Origin: Salvator merianae
Lineage: Eukaryota > Chordata > Lepidosauria > Squamata > Teiidae
Length of the DNA stretch: 64,000 bases
Direction of reading: 5' to 3'
Assembly: GCA_003586115.2 (NCBI GenBank)
Contig: QVOM02000112.1
Span: 107,844,701-107,908,700, forward strand
How positions within the stretch are numbered: position 1 is the first letter of the stretch; each line of letters starts with the position of its first letter. Positions 1-12,339 of this stretch are shown in pieces. The position numbers were made by a program, and so were the translations under genes. Below the pieces are notes generated by a model that was not told where the DNA came from, did not search any database, and saw only the letters and a program-made list of their open reading frames with translations.

Positions 1-943
1 GGAAGAACAATTCCAGTGAAACAACTGATGAACATGAATAAAAATTTCTTAAGCTTAAACCATACTGAGTAGGGAGAGGTTCTTCTTGGAATCTCTAGGA
101 TTACAAAATGTTTTTGGTTGGTGTTTTATTCTCACATCTTCACAGGTAATGTGAACAGCCTGCATGAGCAAATTAATTTTGCAAGATCATATTGGCTAAT
201 ACTCAAGTGCTAGAATATTAAGGTGTCCCTGTGAAAGACAAAGTTTTCTTCAATTAGCCACCCAAGTTTTCTAGAACTATAAATTCTGTTATAAAATAAA
301 CTTGCCTCTTCTATCTTATTTCATGATCTTGTCTCTTCAAATTTTAGCAAGAGAAAGCAAACATAATGACCTCATAGCTTGAATTTCAGAGTTAGGGGAA
401 CCTTCCAAACCATCCCCTTTGATTCCAGATCAACATCTGAAATCTGCAATACGTTCTTATTGAGACATCCTGCTATACTGCACATTCTCTCCCCAGGTTT
501 TATAACTGAAAGGCCAGTTTGCAGATCTGAACCCATTTGGGGCAGTTAAAAGCAGAGTGAACTTTTGAACACACCGCTATCCTGCCTGTGTTACAATTCC
601 CATCCACTGCTGAAAGAAAGGGACCTACCAGATGCAGGAAAAGCAGTAGCACCCTGCTGGCATCCCGATGGGACTGGCAAACAGGACTGATTTCATGGTG
701 GGCAGCTGCCAATGTATCACTTCAAAATGCTGGATTAAAGATAGTGCAGAATTTCCTGCACTATCTTAAAAGTGCCTGCAGTTTGCCTGAAGTTCCAATA
801 TCTGGACAACAGTCCTTTGAGAACTGTTTGGACTTTTAATCATCAAATACTATAACAAAGCATAATTCAGGATAAGAGTTCATGCATGTGATGAGTAGAC
901 TGTACTATGCAAAAGCTACAGTCATTATAATTTTATTTATCTT
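1..943. other. Flank with nothing recognised
   Basis: AT-rich sequence before the first U6 pseudogene. An 83-codon frame at 588-839 shows no known family, and no repeat was recognised. Confidence 0.6.
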
Positions 944-1040
944 GTGTTCACTTCAGCAGCACATATACTAAAACTAGACTGATTCAGAGAAGCCCCTGCA
1001 CAAGGATGACATGCAAATTTGTGAAGCATTCCATATTTTT
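944..1040 (+). pseudogene. U6 snRNA retropseudogene
   Basis: The sequence follows U6 from its 5' GTGxTCxCTTCxGCAGCACA to the 3' CATATTTTTT. It lacks about 10 bases after the ACAGAGA region (the ATTAGCATGG segment containing the catalytic AGC triad) and carries many C-to-T and G-to-A changes. An A-rich run follows directly, as expected after retroposition by LINE machinery. It cannot make functional U6. Confidence 0.9.
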
Positions 1041-1319
1041 TAAAAAAAAATATATAATTTTGTTTATCTCTAAGGTATCACAGGACCCTTGAGCTGTTGT
1101 GAAGAGCATAACATTAAACTACAAGGCTGTTTCTACTATTTTAAAATTAGTATTTGGTGCTTTTGCTACATACCTGGTGTTGGAAAGGTGTGGACAAATC
1201 TTACAAACCAGGGCACTAGCATTTATAAAGCGCACATCAACAGGCCATTGTGAAAGAGGGATTCCATTTTCCTGCTAAAGGTGCCTCTTAGGGGACACGT
1301 TTGCCAGTTAATAACAGAT

Positions 1320-1490
1320 CATAAGAACATAAGAGGAGCCCTGCTGGTCATAGCCAATTTAATCCAGCATCCTGTCTCACACAGTGGCCCACCAATCGCT
1401 TCTGGGCATTCTCAAGAGAAGACAAAGGTAACGCGATCATCTGCTGTTGACTACCTGCAAATGGCCTGTAGGGGCATCCTTCATGTGAAG
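1320..1490 (-). mobile_element. CR1/L3-type LINE 3' end
   Basis: AAGAACATAAGAGGAGCCCT, CCAGCATCCTGTCTCACACA and CTACCTGCAAATGGCCTGTA are the reverse complement of the element end at 57170-57331. Confidence 0.65.
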
Positions 1491-2204
1491 TTCTGTATTA
1501 TGTCAGAAGAAGCCCCTTCTTCCAAGCAACCTAGTAAAAGTCTCTCCTTTCCCCCCTTCCTCTTTTTTTAAAGATAAGACTGAAGGTTTCCCTTCTAGCA
1601 ATGAGATTGTGGCTGGCAATATAGCCCCTTTATTGTTTTGGAAAGAGACAGCACCATGAAAGATACAAACGAGCATTGTTTGCTTCTGTGCATTAGCTCG
1701 TTTTTTTTGTTCACTTATTTCCTGAGGGATATTAGGACTGTGTCAGTTGAATGCCTCATTGCTTGGCACAGCATAATATTAAACAGAGCACAATGTGAGC
1801 AATGACACGTTGAGTATCAAAAGAACTATAGCCTTTTAACTAGCAACCATGGCTCAATATTGAAAGAGAACCTCTGTTTTGGGAACTTAATCTGTGCTAG
1901 ACTTCACTAGGAATCGGTCTTTGATTGTTTCCTTTACCTTCCAGGCACCCAAGAGTATCAAGGCAGAACACTCTATAAGCTTAAGTTGGGAAGAGAAGAT
2001 TTGAGAGAAAAAAGAATGGTTCCAGTCGCCCTTTCTATTTTCAAATTAAAAACAGCTTGCAGGCATATACAGGCGTTCTCCATTTTTTCTAATTTTTACT
2101 TCCCATTGTTCTTAGAGTTAGAATTCCAAAATTGAAACCAATATCTCCTCCTCTGTCCAGACTAGTTACATGACTCTGTACAGTGTCATGAATGCCACAA
2201 ATGC
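1491..2204. other. Stretch with nothing recognised
   Basis: No gene, RNA or repeat family recognised between the CR1/L3 end and the unclassified repeat. Confidence 0.6.
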
Positions 2205-2415
2205 TTTTCAGTCCTAGGGCCGGTCACACCACAACAGATTAGTCTGTCTTAGGGCACAATGGGGACATAGCCCATTCTTGGCACGATCACACCCATCTAA
2301 TATAGTGCTCACACACTTTGTCTTTCTTTGTCCACACTTTCCAGTTTCCTCAGCCTCAGTCAGGAGACAGGCTTTCTGCTTGCACAGATGATCCTGAGGG
2401 CAAGAGGGCTGACAC
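2205..2415 (+). repeat. Unclassified dispersed repeat, partial copy C
   Basis: CACACCACAACAGATTAGTC, TCTTAGGGCACAATGGGGAC and CTTTGTCTTTCTTTGTCCAC match 3035-3180 in the same orientation. Only the middle part of the repeat is present, about 0.8 kb upstream of copy A. Confidence 0.7.
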
Positions 2416-2714
2416 AATGCTTTGTTTCCCAGTTGTCCTTCATACTGCCTGTCCCAACCACCTCTGTGCCAACTGGAGCCTCCTTTGGGTGGAGCCAGAG
2501 ATAGTGCCAGGCAGAGGCCTCTGGGGATGGTGTTCCAGGACTTGTTACTACCACAGAGGAGGACTGTTCCCCTCTGGATGCCGCTCTGTTTCGTTTGGCA
2601 GAGGCACCCAGAGCTGGGTTTCTTTGCAGATCTCTACAACAAGAAGGGATGGTATAAGGTGATATAAGAAGAGATGGTATAAGGTAACCTGGTTCTAAGC
2701 TGTTTAGGACTTTA

Positions 2715-3290
2715 AAAGCTAATACTTTAACACCATGACCATACAATAAAATGAAACCTCATATACAAATGGTACAATGCTTCTTATTTACAATCATATT
2801 TCAGCCTACTCCTAAGCCATAATCTCATAGACAACACATCAACAAAAACCATGCAGTTTGGTTCTGGTAGCCAGGAAAGGCCAGTCAGAGCCCGGGTTGT
2901 ATCAGTGAGCTTTTAAAACCTGCCCAGAGCAATCACACAGCTTCTGGCCATGGGTCACCCCACTGGCAGCTTATGCAGAGAATAGACTCACTTCCCTCCA
3001 AACCTGAGAGAGTTGTCTCTTTTTGGGCCTCATCACACCACAACAGATTAGTCCATCTTAGGGCACAACAGAGACTTAGTCTATTTTTGGAAAGATCATA
3101 CCCATCTAATATAGGGCTCACTCACTTTGTCTTTCTTTGTCCATACTTTTCAGTCTCCCCAGACTCAGTCAGATGACAGGCAACTGTTTTGCACTGCACC
3201 TCTCCTGCCCTTCTCCTCCCCATACCCTCTGTGATTGGGTACAGTTCTGTCAATCATATCTTGGCTACTCGGGGGAAAGTATGACCAGCT
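2715..3290 (+). repeat. Unclassified dispersed repeat, copy A
   Basis: About 575 bases matching 12340-12885 in reverse. Shared landmarks in order: GCAGTTTGGTTCTGGTAGC, GGCCATGGGTCACCCCAC, TATGCAGAGAATA, CACCACAACAGATTAGTC, TCTTAGGGCA and CCTCTGTGATTGG. No coding potential or known family recognised. Confidence 0.7.
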
Positions 3291-3368
3291 CCCTCTGTCC
3301 CCACCCTCCCTCCCTTTGCCTACTGACCAGCTATTAACATTTCTCTCTGTCTCTCCCATGCATTGAAT

Positions 3369-3385
3369 CACACACACACACACAC
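3369..3385. repeat. (CA)n microsatellite
   Basis: Uninterrupted CA dinucleotides. Similar short arrays are at 4372-4398 and about 5592-5610. Confidence 0.95.
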
Positions 3386-3856
3386 GGAGCCAGGGCAATG
3401 AACATACAGAAAGCTTTGTGGCATGGCTTTAAATTTGTTTTTGGCTTGTTCTTATCAATAATGAAGATGATACAGTGACAGGCTAGAATTTTGGGTATAT
3501 TCTGACAGTCTTTTGTCCCTTTGATCATTTTGTTCCACTCCCAGCATGCCTCCTAACCCCCAGCCTCTTCTGCTCCCCCACTTCCCTGCAACAAGAGGAA
3601 GCACCAATGCTGGCAACTGCCAGGAACAGCCGAGACAGTTAGGAATTGAACTACATTTCCTGCTACTTCCAGCTTTGTTTGCCTCCAAGTTGTGCGCAAT
3701 TGTGTAGTTCTGCTGCTTTGGTGAAACACTCTACCCTGGGAAGGGATCACAAATCCCATGCTCCTTTTCTGGAAGCAGAAGAGGAAATGTGTCACTTTTG
3801 GGTTAACTTATGTCTTCCCTGCCCTTAGTTACTGTCTCTTTAAGAGCTTCAACCTG

Positions 3857-3920
3857 CTCTTCTCTTTCTCTTCATCCCTCCCTCCCTCCCCCCCTCCCTC
3901 CCTCCCTCTTTCTTTCTTTT
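3857..3920. repeat. (CCCT)n pyrimidine tract
   Basis: About 60 bases of almost pure pyrimidine on the plus strand with CCCT units at 3873-3909, followed by CTTT units. Confidence 0.9.
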
Positions 3921-4170
3921 GCTTAATATCACAGGGTTCCTTCTGACCAAATGAGATTGTATGGGTTCAAGGCTATCTGCTTCTCTGAAGAGGAGAAGGG
4001 AAAGAGCAGCTATCAAAAGAAGAGTGGGGTTTTCCTGAAGACAACTCCCTTTCCAACCACTTCTAGGTGTTCGAGAAAATTTGGCTCCGAAAACAAGGGG
4101 AGGATTAAGGGTGGAGAAGAGAAGAGAGAGGAGAAATTCACTTTTTGACTGGGGGGGGCACAGAGAAGGG

Positions 4171-4279
4171 GGAGATAGACAGATGTAAGCCTTCGGGCGA
4201 AAAATAACCTTGTAAGCCGCTTTGAGTCAGCTTCGGCCGAGAAAAGCGGGGTATAAAAACCAAGTTCTTCTTCTTCTTC
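4171..4279 (+). mobile_element. 3' part of the same squamate SINE
   Basis: AGATAGACAGATGTAAGCC through GAAAAGCGGGGTATAAAAAC and a CTT-repeat tail is nearly identical to 26036-26150. The tRNA head is missing, so this copy is 5' truncated or joins other sequence at about 4170. Confidence 0.8.
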
Positions 4280-4371
4280 AGTGAGTGAGGAAGAAGAGTT
4301 CTCTGTCCCAGGGGTTAACTTTCCTTGGACTATGTCCTGGGTGGGTGAGAAAGTTTACATTGCGTACACAA

Positions 4372-4398
4372 ACACACACACACACACACACACACACA
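4372..4398. repeat. (AC)n microsatellite
   Basis: Uninterrupted AC array of 13 units. Confidence 0.95.
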
Positions 4399-4949
4399 GG
4401 TCCAATATAAATGATCCTCTGTCACGTTCTTCTTAGGACTTGCCCCATTTCACCTCCACCTTTCCATTTTTGTAAAAAAGCAGGCTGAGTGCTTTTGCGC
4501 ATATCTGCAGTTATCTGAGGCACTGCTAACGTTCACCTCAAGGCATGGAGAGGGTGGGAAGGGGAAGATCCATGTTGTTGAGGGAGGCAGTAGAGAAATT
4601 AAGTGGAGATTGTGGGACAGTGACTCTGGGCAGGGTCTTTCTTTCTCTCCAAAGTGTCTAGACCATGGAGTTGCAGGGTAGCTCAGGTGGGCTCGTCCAG
4701 GTGATGGGCAGTGGAGGCTAATGGTCAGAGCTGCAGAAATCAATTTCTGCGCAGATGTGAATTGAATCCTTTAAAAACCCTACCCTGAGACTGACTGACA
4801 GGACTACCAATCAACCTATGGACTACAGAGGGCTGGGAGCGATGGGATGGACTACCCACTCAGGCCTGGTCAGCACATAAGAAAACACTTGTGAGCTCCA
4901 GATACTGTGCACTTGGCATGCACTAAACCCTTTGTGAACAGTGACACAT

Positions 4950-5166
4950 GGTCTGAGCATTGCTCCTCATTTAAAATGTACCTCTTCACCCGGGCCTTTG
5001 ATTCTTAGTTTCTCTGATTGTAGTCCTGCCAGGGTGGGAAGGACGGAGGTTGTATGTTTAAATATGTTTTAGTAATTGTTTTATCATGTGTTGTGACCTG
5101 CCCTGGGACCTCCAGGTGAAGGGTCGGATACAAACTAATTCATTCATTAATTAAATATAAATAAAT
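4950..5166 (+). mobile_element. L2 LINE 3' end with ORF2 C-terminus
   Basis: Encodes LKMYLFTRAFDS then stop, close to the L2 ORF2 terminus, followed by the 3' UTR motif TGTGACCTGCCCTGGGACCT, GGTGAAGGGTCGGATACAAA and AAATAAATA repeats. Confidence 0.7.
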
Positions 5167-6169
5167 ATTGCCCTGCCCCATCACCGCAATCAGTTTCTGC
5201 TTACTGGAAGGTCCCAGTTGTGTGGGATGTGCTGTCCAGTGCGGCTACTTGTTGGTGATGGTGGTGGCAGCAGCAGTCCCTTCCTTCTCCTACTCCTCCA
5301 ACCAGCAGGCATGCCCCTTCCCCGTCTGCCCCATCTCCCCTCTTCTCTTTGCCTGAACTTCACCTTCCTTTCCCTTCCTTTGGACATATAAACAGGGAGG
5401 AGGGTAACAACCAGGTGAAGGGGGAGGCTCTTTTCCTCTCTGCAATCAGGGTGAGGATGAGAAGCAAGAGTTTTGAAAGGCAGAAGGTCTTGAAAGAACT
5501 GGAGAAGACCAGAACCTGCAGGGCATCCTCACTCTCTCTCTTTGCTTCCCATTTTCAATCTGAATTGTAACTACAGAAAGAACCACAAAGACACACACAC
5601 ACACACACACTCTTCTGTCTCTCTGTCTCCCCCTCTTTCTTTGTTGTAACAAAAAACAGGGGAAAAAGAGATAGATTGTGACATGGGGCAATGAAGAGGT
5701 GGGGGACAATACTACTGTATCTCACAAATATACATAAGATATTGGCCCCTCTGACCACCCAGGAAAGCACAGTAACCTCCCCAATAGTCATCTTGCGCAA
5801 TTGCACCCTGAAAATTTAAACAGACTAAGGAGCAGAAATGCCATCTGTACTGAGATTATCTGATTAAAGGAGAGGCTGGATTTTGGAGGGATAGCTTTGA
5901 AAAAAAAATAGAAGGGCATTTTTTGGGTATTTTTTAAATGTTCATTTATAAATAAAAAAACCCACCAACCTAATAAGCATAACCCTGATACAATGCTTTT
6001 GAACAATTATCAACTACCTACCCCCACATTGGAAGGGCATTTTGGGATGCAATTCCTGGGCACTGAAGACTGCCTGAGATCGATTTAAAATTCAGGTGTG
6101 ACCACAGCCCTAGAATGTGTTATACTGAGACATAATCATTGGTCTGCCTTAGTTGTTTATTTCTCCCCA

Positions 6170-6320
6170 TCTCTATCTTATTGCATTTATATCCTGCACT
6201 TCTTTCAAAGAGTTCAAGGTGGCACCCATTATTCTCCTCCCATCCATTTTGACCTCAGCAACCCTGTGAGGCGCTTTCAGTTGAGAAGCAGAGACCAGCC
6301 CAGGCTAGTTTAAGGGATGC
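6170..6320 (-). mobile_element. MIR-like SINE remnant
   Basis: ATTGCATTTATATCCTGCAC, then CAGCAACCCTGTGAGGCG and AGAGACCAGCCCAGG are the reverse complement of the MIR-like order seen at 15556-15715. Decayed. Confidence 0.45.
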
Positions 6321-7305
6321 AGAGGAGGCGAGAGGACAAAAAGAAAACATTCACCTCTCCCTATTCCCCAGAATGTGCCTTCTGACACACCCATATCATT
6401 CAGCAAAATAGTATGACTTGACTTCCCTCCTCTCTCTCTCTCCCATTCTCACTCACACACAGTCATGTGCGCACACACAAAGAAGCTGCAAGCCATGAAA
6501 CATACAAACCTATGACTTAACCAAGTAATTCTCTAGAAGATTTGTGGTGGATTAGAAAAGGTTTCGAATTACAACCTTCACATCAACAATAACAGAACCC
6601 ATTCCTGTCAGGAAACATCCTCACTGTCCCTTTGGACTGCACCAGATGTATGCTGAGCATGAGATGTCTGCACCCTGGCATGTACCAAGAAGGCTACTCC
6701 CACGTTGGCATGTAATGGCCACATGGACACGGAGCAGAATCCACACCTGGAAGTACTCTAGCAGAAGACTGAAAGGAAGTAGTCTGAGTGCAGACTAGGC
6801 TACTTCCTGGCCCTTGTGCTGGTATGCAGATAGACACAGTGGCTTGTTCTAGAGCCCAGTGACATTTTGCTGAGATCTGGAAGATGGGACACTTCTGGTG
6901 CCATTTCTGGGAATGTGTCAAAATATTCCTGGCCTGCAACTTCAAAGCCAGAGAATTTTTGTTCCCTGGCTTAGCAGGTGGTCTGGTTCAGCCATCAAGT
7001 GGATAACCACCAGCCCACTCCATGCCGCCATTACAGATGTTATTTTTATATATGTGTACAGTGGGAAGTGTGCATGCCTCTGTCAAACCCCTAGGACTAT
7101 GGACTGCAAGGCTGCATGGGTACCCAGACCACAGAACTCTATGGAGGGCACCTGGAAAGGCATAGACTTGGATTACTGTGATTTTGAACGATTTGCCTCG
7201 CATTTGAACAGAAATCATTCTGCCATTTTTAAGACTGTAACCCAGTAGTGCTTTTCTCACCCTTTTATTGACTATGAGGATTACTCCATTTCTTCTAAGG
7301 GATCC

Positions 7306-8540
7306 TTACCCGCAGTAGTAGATATAATGGAAACCTGAATTAAATTCACCCACTCCCATCCATTTCAGTTCGCTGACTCCCAGGATGTCAATGTTTAATC
7401 TCACCGTCTCATGTCTGACTACATCCAGCTTACCTTGGTTCATACATCTTAAATTCCACGCTGCTATGCAATATTGTTCTTTACAACACCGGACCTTCCT
7501 TTCACCACCACACAGATCCACAGCTGAGCATCCTTTCAACTTTGCCCAGCCACTTCACACTTCCTGGAGCTACTTGTAATTGCCCACCACTCTTTCCTGG
7601 TAATGTATTGGACACCTTAAGCCTGTTCGCACTACAGTGGTAGACCGATCTTAGACGCTCGCTGGAACAGACCTTTCACACTGCCGCGGGCACGCGCCTC
7701 ACCCGATCCGAGCCCAACCTATCCCGATCCGAACCTGATGTTGGGTAAGGCAAGACAAGTAATTACTTGTCCTGATTCCGACCTGCGCGATGGAGCGAAG
7801 ATCGGGGACAGTGCTTTCGCACTCCCTTTGTCTCATGTTTCCTGTCCGTCGCTCTGACGTCGGTGGACGTAGACAGCTCTCGCATGCACCGTTCCTCGCT
7901 ACAAAGACGCCCGCCCGCTTCGGGGCGTACTTCCTAAGCGAGGATGAAGCTGCGTCCAGTTTTCGCCGTCCTCACAACGGATTTGTAATCCGGCCCCTTC
8001 CGCCTATTGCTAGATGCGAAGTCGGCTCCACAGCTCCGCAGCTTCGGAGTGTGGTCGCGGAAATGACACCGCTAGGAAAGAGCGCTCCGCCAATGGCGAG
8101 CATCGGAGGGAGGGACGTCCGGGCACCGGTGAAGGTGCATGAACGGACCTGGTGCAGAAGCATTCGCACCGACGCGGCAGCCGGCTACCTTCGGGTACGG
8201 TCTACTGCCAACGAGGGCAAATGTGCAGAACCTCTCCCATCTGCACCGGCCTGAAGCATGCTAATTGGAACGTTCTGCTGACTTAAGTGCGAACAGGCCC
8301 CTTCTGACCTGAGGGGCTCATCTTTTGGTGTCATATATTCTAGCCTTTTGATACTCCCCATGGAGTTGTTTTGGCAAGGATACTGAAGTGGTTTGCTATT
8401 TCCTACTTCAGTGGGTCACACTTAGTCTGAACTTTCCACCTTCGTCTGTCTATGGCCCTGCATAGCATAGCTTATAGCTTTATTGAGCTACATAAGCCCT
8501 TCATGGTAGTGAGCCATGAAGAGGAGATCTGCACTTTTAT
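7306..8540 (-). mobile_element. BovB/RTE LINE, 5' region, split by a foldback element
   Basis: On the minus strand, 7539-7306 encodes an endonuclease N-terminus with the RTE/BovB pattern (AAWNLRCMNQGKLDVVRHE, then LNIDILGVSELKW and HYIYYCG). Plus-strand 8301-8540 matches from memory the BovB segment just 5' of that region (GCATAGCATAGCTTATAGC, GGGGAGATC-like motif). A GC-rich element (7619-8300) interrupts it. The copy is truncated before the reverse transcriptase. BovB abundance fits a squamate source. Confidence 0.75.
7619..8300. mobile_element. Harbinger-like foldback element in BovB
   Basis: Ends read AAGCCTGTTCGCACT on the left and the complement of GGGCCTGTTCGCACT on the right. CTT lies on both sides (7616-7618, 8301-8303), and the flanks rejoin into BovB once the insert and one CTT are removed. 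Interior is GC- and CpG-rich with no transposase; the 154-codon open frame inside has no recognisable homology. Superfamily (PIF/Harbinger) is inferred from 3-base duplications and end sequence. Confidence 0.65.
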
Positions 8541-9825
8541 ATGATAGCAATCTATCTTGGGGTATGGTTCATGGGGAACAGAAAATATCACACTGCAGCT
8601 TCTGCTGCCACTTTGCAACTGGCTTGTTTCCTTGGCTATTGCATGAGGTACATAGCTCTAGCTGGCAGACACTGGAAGTCTGCTGATTAAAAAAAATGTA
8701 TTTCTTCAGAAATATGCTCATAGACCTGATTAAAGTACCAAACACTCTGACTGAAACCTACAAGTCTAAAGTCTACCCAACACACTGTGTAGATCTAACT
8801 AGCCTTCTTGTATTATATGCAAGTATATATTAAAAACTCTATCTTTTGGAAGACTGACTGAACATATTCTACTACTTGCATTTCTACTTCTCCACCACAA
8901 ACTTTGCTCATTTTATCCTTGTTTAAAGTCCTACAAATATGTCCTTAACCTATGTACAGAAAACAATCCAACTAAAGCCTCCTTCCCTCCACTGCTCTTC
9001 AGTACATTCTGTTTTAAAAGCTTTTCACCAAGGGGTAATGCTGATTTACATAGCTATCTTCTATTTCTTACATGCAACAGACCGGAAAATGACAGGGTGA
9101 AGCAATTTATCTAGAGGTAGGTGATCTGCTGATCATCAGCAAATAGTCCTGAAAGAGATAAACCCCATTCTTTCTTCAGAATAGAGGTCATCTACTTCAC
9201 TTCTGGGAGAGGGTCATAGCTTAACGGTAAAGTATCTGCTTCCAAATTTTTCAGTGGTAGAACTTCTTTGACATAAGCAGGATCTGCATGCATGAGTGCT
9301 TTGCTTTGGCTCAGGAAAGGGCAAGCTGGCCAGGCAGAATAAGCCCACACATCCTGATCCATGCTAACTTCCAGGCTAAGGAACAAACGTTCCCCAGTGT
9401 TGATGTTTCTATCTGGGCTAATTGAGTGAAACCCCTGAAATGGCCTAAGAAGTTGCCCAAGTCTAGAGTCCTGCTAAATGCCACCAGCTTTGGAGCAGAA
9501 GATAAGTTGGTCCTGACACTGCCATCCTTGCACACAGCAATGGCCTGAGTGAACCTAGCCTGCACCTGATTTGCAGACTACTTTTTCTCACTCTGCAAAA
9601 AGAGCATTTCCAGAAGCAGATTCCACCCCTGGGAGCAGGCTGGGTGCTGGATGGGCATGGTGACATGTGGCCTATGCACTCCTGGCACCCTTTCAGCATG
9701 GCCCACAATGGCTGTGTGAATCCTGCCAAAGATGGGTTATACGTCATTATCTCACAGCCAGTAGCACTCAGACAGACAGATTTTTTAATGTCAAGGCTAT
9801 ACCTACCCAGATATGAGTAGCCATA
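8541..9825. other. Stretch with at most a weak SINE trace
   Basis: 9205-9260 has a tRNA-like GGTCATAGCTTAACGGTAAA that may be a decayed head of the SINE family at 9826-9990. Otherwise nothing was recognised. Confidence 0.5.
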
Positions 9826-9990
9826 GGTCAGCTGTAGAACAACTGCCTGGAAAGCAGAGGGTTACGGGTTTGATCCCTTACTTCTTCCAAAGGAAGATCA
9901 TGGCACACCAGTTCTGTATCTGCCAGGAAAACTGTGTAGATGCATCCATGAAGTCACAAGAGCCCAAGCCCCAACTCTATGATACCTAAA
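9826..9990 (+). mobile_element. tRNA-derived SINE, decayed copy
   Basis: Plus-strand TAGGTCAGCTGTAGAACAAC head, ACTGCCTGGAAAGCAGAGGG and GGTTTGATCCCTTACTTC (B-box), then TCTGCCAGGAAAACTGTGTA from the body. Same family as 41018-41200 in the other orientation. Confidence 0.65.
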
Positions 9991-10207
9991 AACAACATAT
10001 GCACACTTTACCCACTAGAACTCTCCATAGAGTAGCACTGGTTGAGAGACAGCAACTAGTCTCAGATCATCCAGAGAGCTTCAACACTCAACATGCCTTA
10101 GTTGAAAAGTGGTAACAATGGGGTTGGGTGTGTGTGAATCCACAACTGATAATGTTCAATGGGGATAGCAGAGGCAGTAATGATAAGTGGTTAAAAGGGT
10201 AACAGCT

Positions 10208-10790
10208 TAAGAACATAAGAAATGGCTTGGCAGATTGGATCAGGGGCCCATCTAGTCTACAGCCAAAGAACATAAAGAGCATAAGAACATAAATGCCCCA
10301 GTGGATCGAACCCATGGCCTGTCCAGTCCAGCAGTCTGTTCTCACAATGGCCAACCAGCTGCACAAGGAAGCCCATCAACAGGGCACAAACACACAGCTT
10401 GCTCTGCTTGCAATCTCCCAGCAGCTGGCCTTCAGAGGCAGACCAACTCCTACCAACATCAGTCCTAGCCCTGGCTTCCATGAATTGGCTCAAATAATTT
10501 TTGAAACCATCCAGGCTAGTAACCAATATCACATCTCATGGGGGTGAATTTCAAACTACACATTGTGTAAAAAAATATTTTCTTTTGTCTATTCTGATTC
10601 ATCCAAGATTCAGTTTCCTTCTGGTTCTATTATTTAGGGAAAGGGAGAAAAAGTTCTCCTTTTTCACTTTGTCCACAGCATACATAATTCTATATATCTC
10701 TATCATGTCTCCTCTCACTCTTCTCCTTTCTAGACTAAAAAGCTCCAGTCATTGCAACCTTAGTGGTCAACAACCAATTGCAACTGGAAG
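10208..10790 (-). mobile_element. CR1/L3-type LINE 3' part, with a duplicated end
   Basis: AAGAACATAAG-type ends occur at 10208 and again near 10265-10290, followed by CCAGTCCAGCAGTCTGTTCT, then CAAATAATTTTTGAAACCAT and ATCATGTCTCCTCTCACTCT, all reverse-complement CR1/L3 ORF2 and 3' UTR segments. The repeated start suggests one copy inserted next to or into another. Confidence 0.6.
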
Positions 10791-12339
10791 CCCAGGGGCA
10801 GGATATGAGCAAAGCACCATGATCCACTCATAGTTTCCTAGTAGCTTGACTTTAGGGGCAATTTGCCTTGTATAACAAAGGGACAACCACCAGGCCTAAT
10901 GGCCACTGACAGCCCCTCTTTTCCATGCATTCCATGAGTGCCACTAGGCTACAGTCCTTTGCACTCACACATGACAGACTGCCTTAATGAATAAACAGCA
11001 ATTTGTGCCTCACTAAAAGGCACAGGATTCTGTGTCGGTTTATTCAGACCGGAAAAAGAGGGTGGGGCTGCAACTGACCAGTGTCATTGTTAGGCTCTGT
11101 CCTCACTTGCCTTCCAAGCAACCATTCCATCTCCAGGCTGCAGGAAAGGGAGAGAGGATGGCTCTTCAGCATTTCTCCATCTATCTTGGCAAATATTTTC
11201 TTGTTCTTCCCTTCCATTGTCCATTTCTTCCTGCATCATGCCTTTCAGACTTTAAGCTTACAGGCAGGGACTTGTCTGATATTACCTTTTCTAGCTTACA
11301 AAATGGCTTAAGTGTGGAACAAAAATGCAGTATAGCAAGTATAATTCAGATTAAAGTAGACAAAGAGAAAGGCACAACTGATGCTTAATACGGTCTCAAG
11401 CAGTCCCTGGTTCCCAGGGACCACACCCAACAATGCCCTTCTGATTTTTATCTGAGCTACTCCCTCCACAATCTGATTTGTCCAGTATCCAAATTATTCC
11501 AGCAGTGAGACCATTTCTGTTCCATAATCTGGTTATATTTTCAGGATGTGATCATTCAAGAGAACTACTGGGAGCAGTACCCAAACTTTCCTGAGTGGAC
11601 AGAAGGAGGGTTTCCCTTTCTCTCTCTATCAAATGCTAGATACTGTGGGCATCTGAGATGGTTTATAGTTTCACTCCCCCCTCTTCCCCCTTGTCCCATG
11701 TCACCTTTTTTAAAACTGTACCATCAGTCTTTGCAAGTGCACATCATCTGTATCTTCCCAAGCTGGGGGGTGGGGATTAAAAGGTAGACTACAGTGCACC
11801 ATTCTTTTGGGGATTCCTCCAACATTTTCTGTACCTCTGCAGAAAAGCAATCATAGTCTGCATTGCCCTCTGGGTCTTGGGAAGATGTAGATTTGAGCAG
11901 TTACGCACTTGTATAGCCAAAAAAGAGAGTGGTTGGTGAATGAGGAGGGGAGAGTACACAGGGCCCCAGTCACCCACTATAGCATACCTTGCCTCCCCCA
12001 ATCTTGATAAGATGAAGATTTGCACAATTGTGCACTTGCAGAGACAAAACAGAAGCTGGTCTGGATGGTAGAGGAATGGGGGAGGGTAGACACTACACCC
12101 CACAATATGCTGAGATGGAGAAAGAGGCTGGTAGGAAAGCCCCCACCCACAGACAATGTTGAACTGCATATTGTGCATCTTGCCTTTTTTAAAGGAAAGA
12201 TGGAGGAAACACAGGCAATAAGAAAGGCAGGGGTGGGTGCCACAGTCACTGAATGCCCAGAAGCCCCAGCATTGGAAACACTCCCCTTATAAGTTCTGCC
12301 AACAAGAACAGTTGGGGAAGAAGGGAGGTGGCCTTATTG
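10791..12339. other. Stretch with a weak internal inverted repeat
   Basis: TGCAAGTGCACATCATCTGT at 11735 is roughly inverted at 12000-12040 (GCACAATTGTGCACTTGCA) and again near 11885-11915, so an old foldback element of about 300 bases may lie at 11735-12040. Nothing else was recognised. Confidence 0.4.

Larger units (their letters stand above)
3291..7305. other. Flank with simple repeats and scattered old repeats
   Basis: Apart from the simple repeats, SINE, L2 and MIR-like pieces listed, 4280-4949, 5167-6169 and 6321-7305 hold nothing I recognise. Short open frames show no homology. Confidence 0.55.

Noticed and set aside
2318..2746. Overlapping frames of 114 and 128 codons
   Set aside because: They overlap on opposite strands between two copies of an unclassified repeat and show no known protein features.
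7790..8254. 154-codon open frame in GC-rich sequence
   Set aside because: It lies inside the foldback transposon 7619-8300, is rich in CpG and shows no domain or family; long frames are expected by chance in such composition.
7640..8290. Possible CpG-island promoter
   Set aside because: The block has exact transposon boundaries within BovB, so its CpG content belongs to the element.
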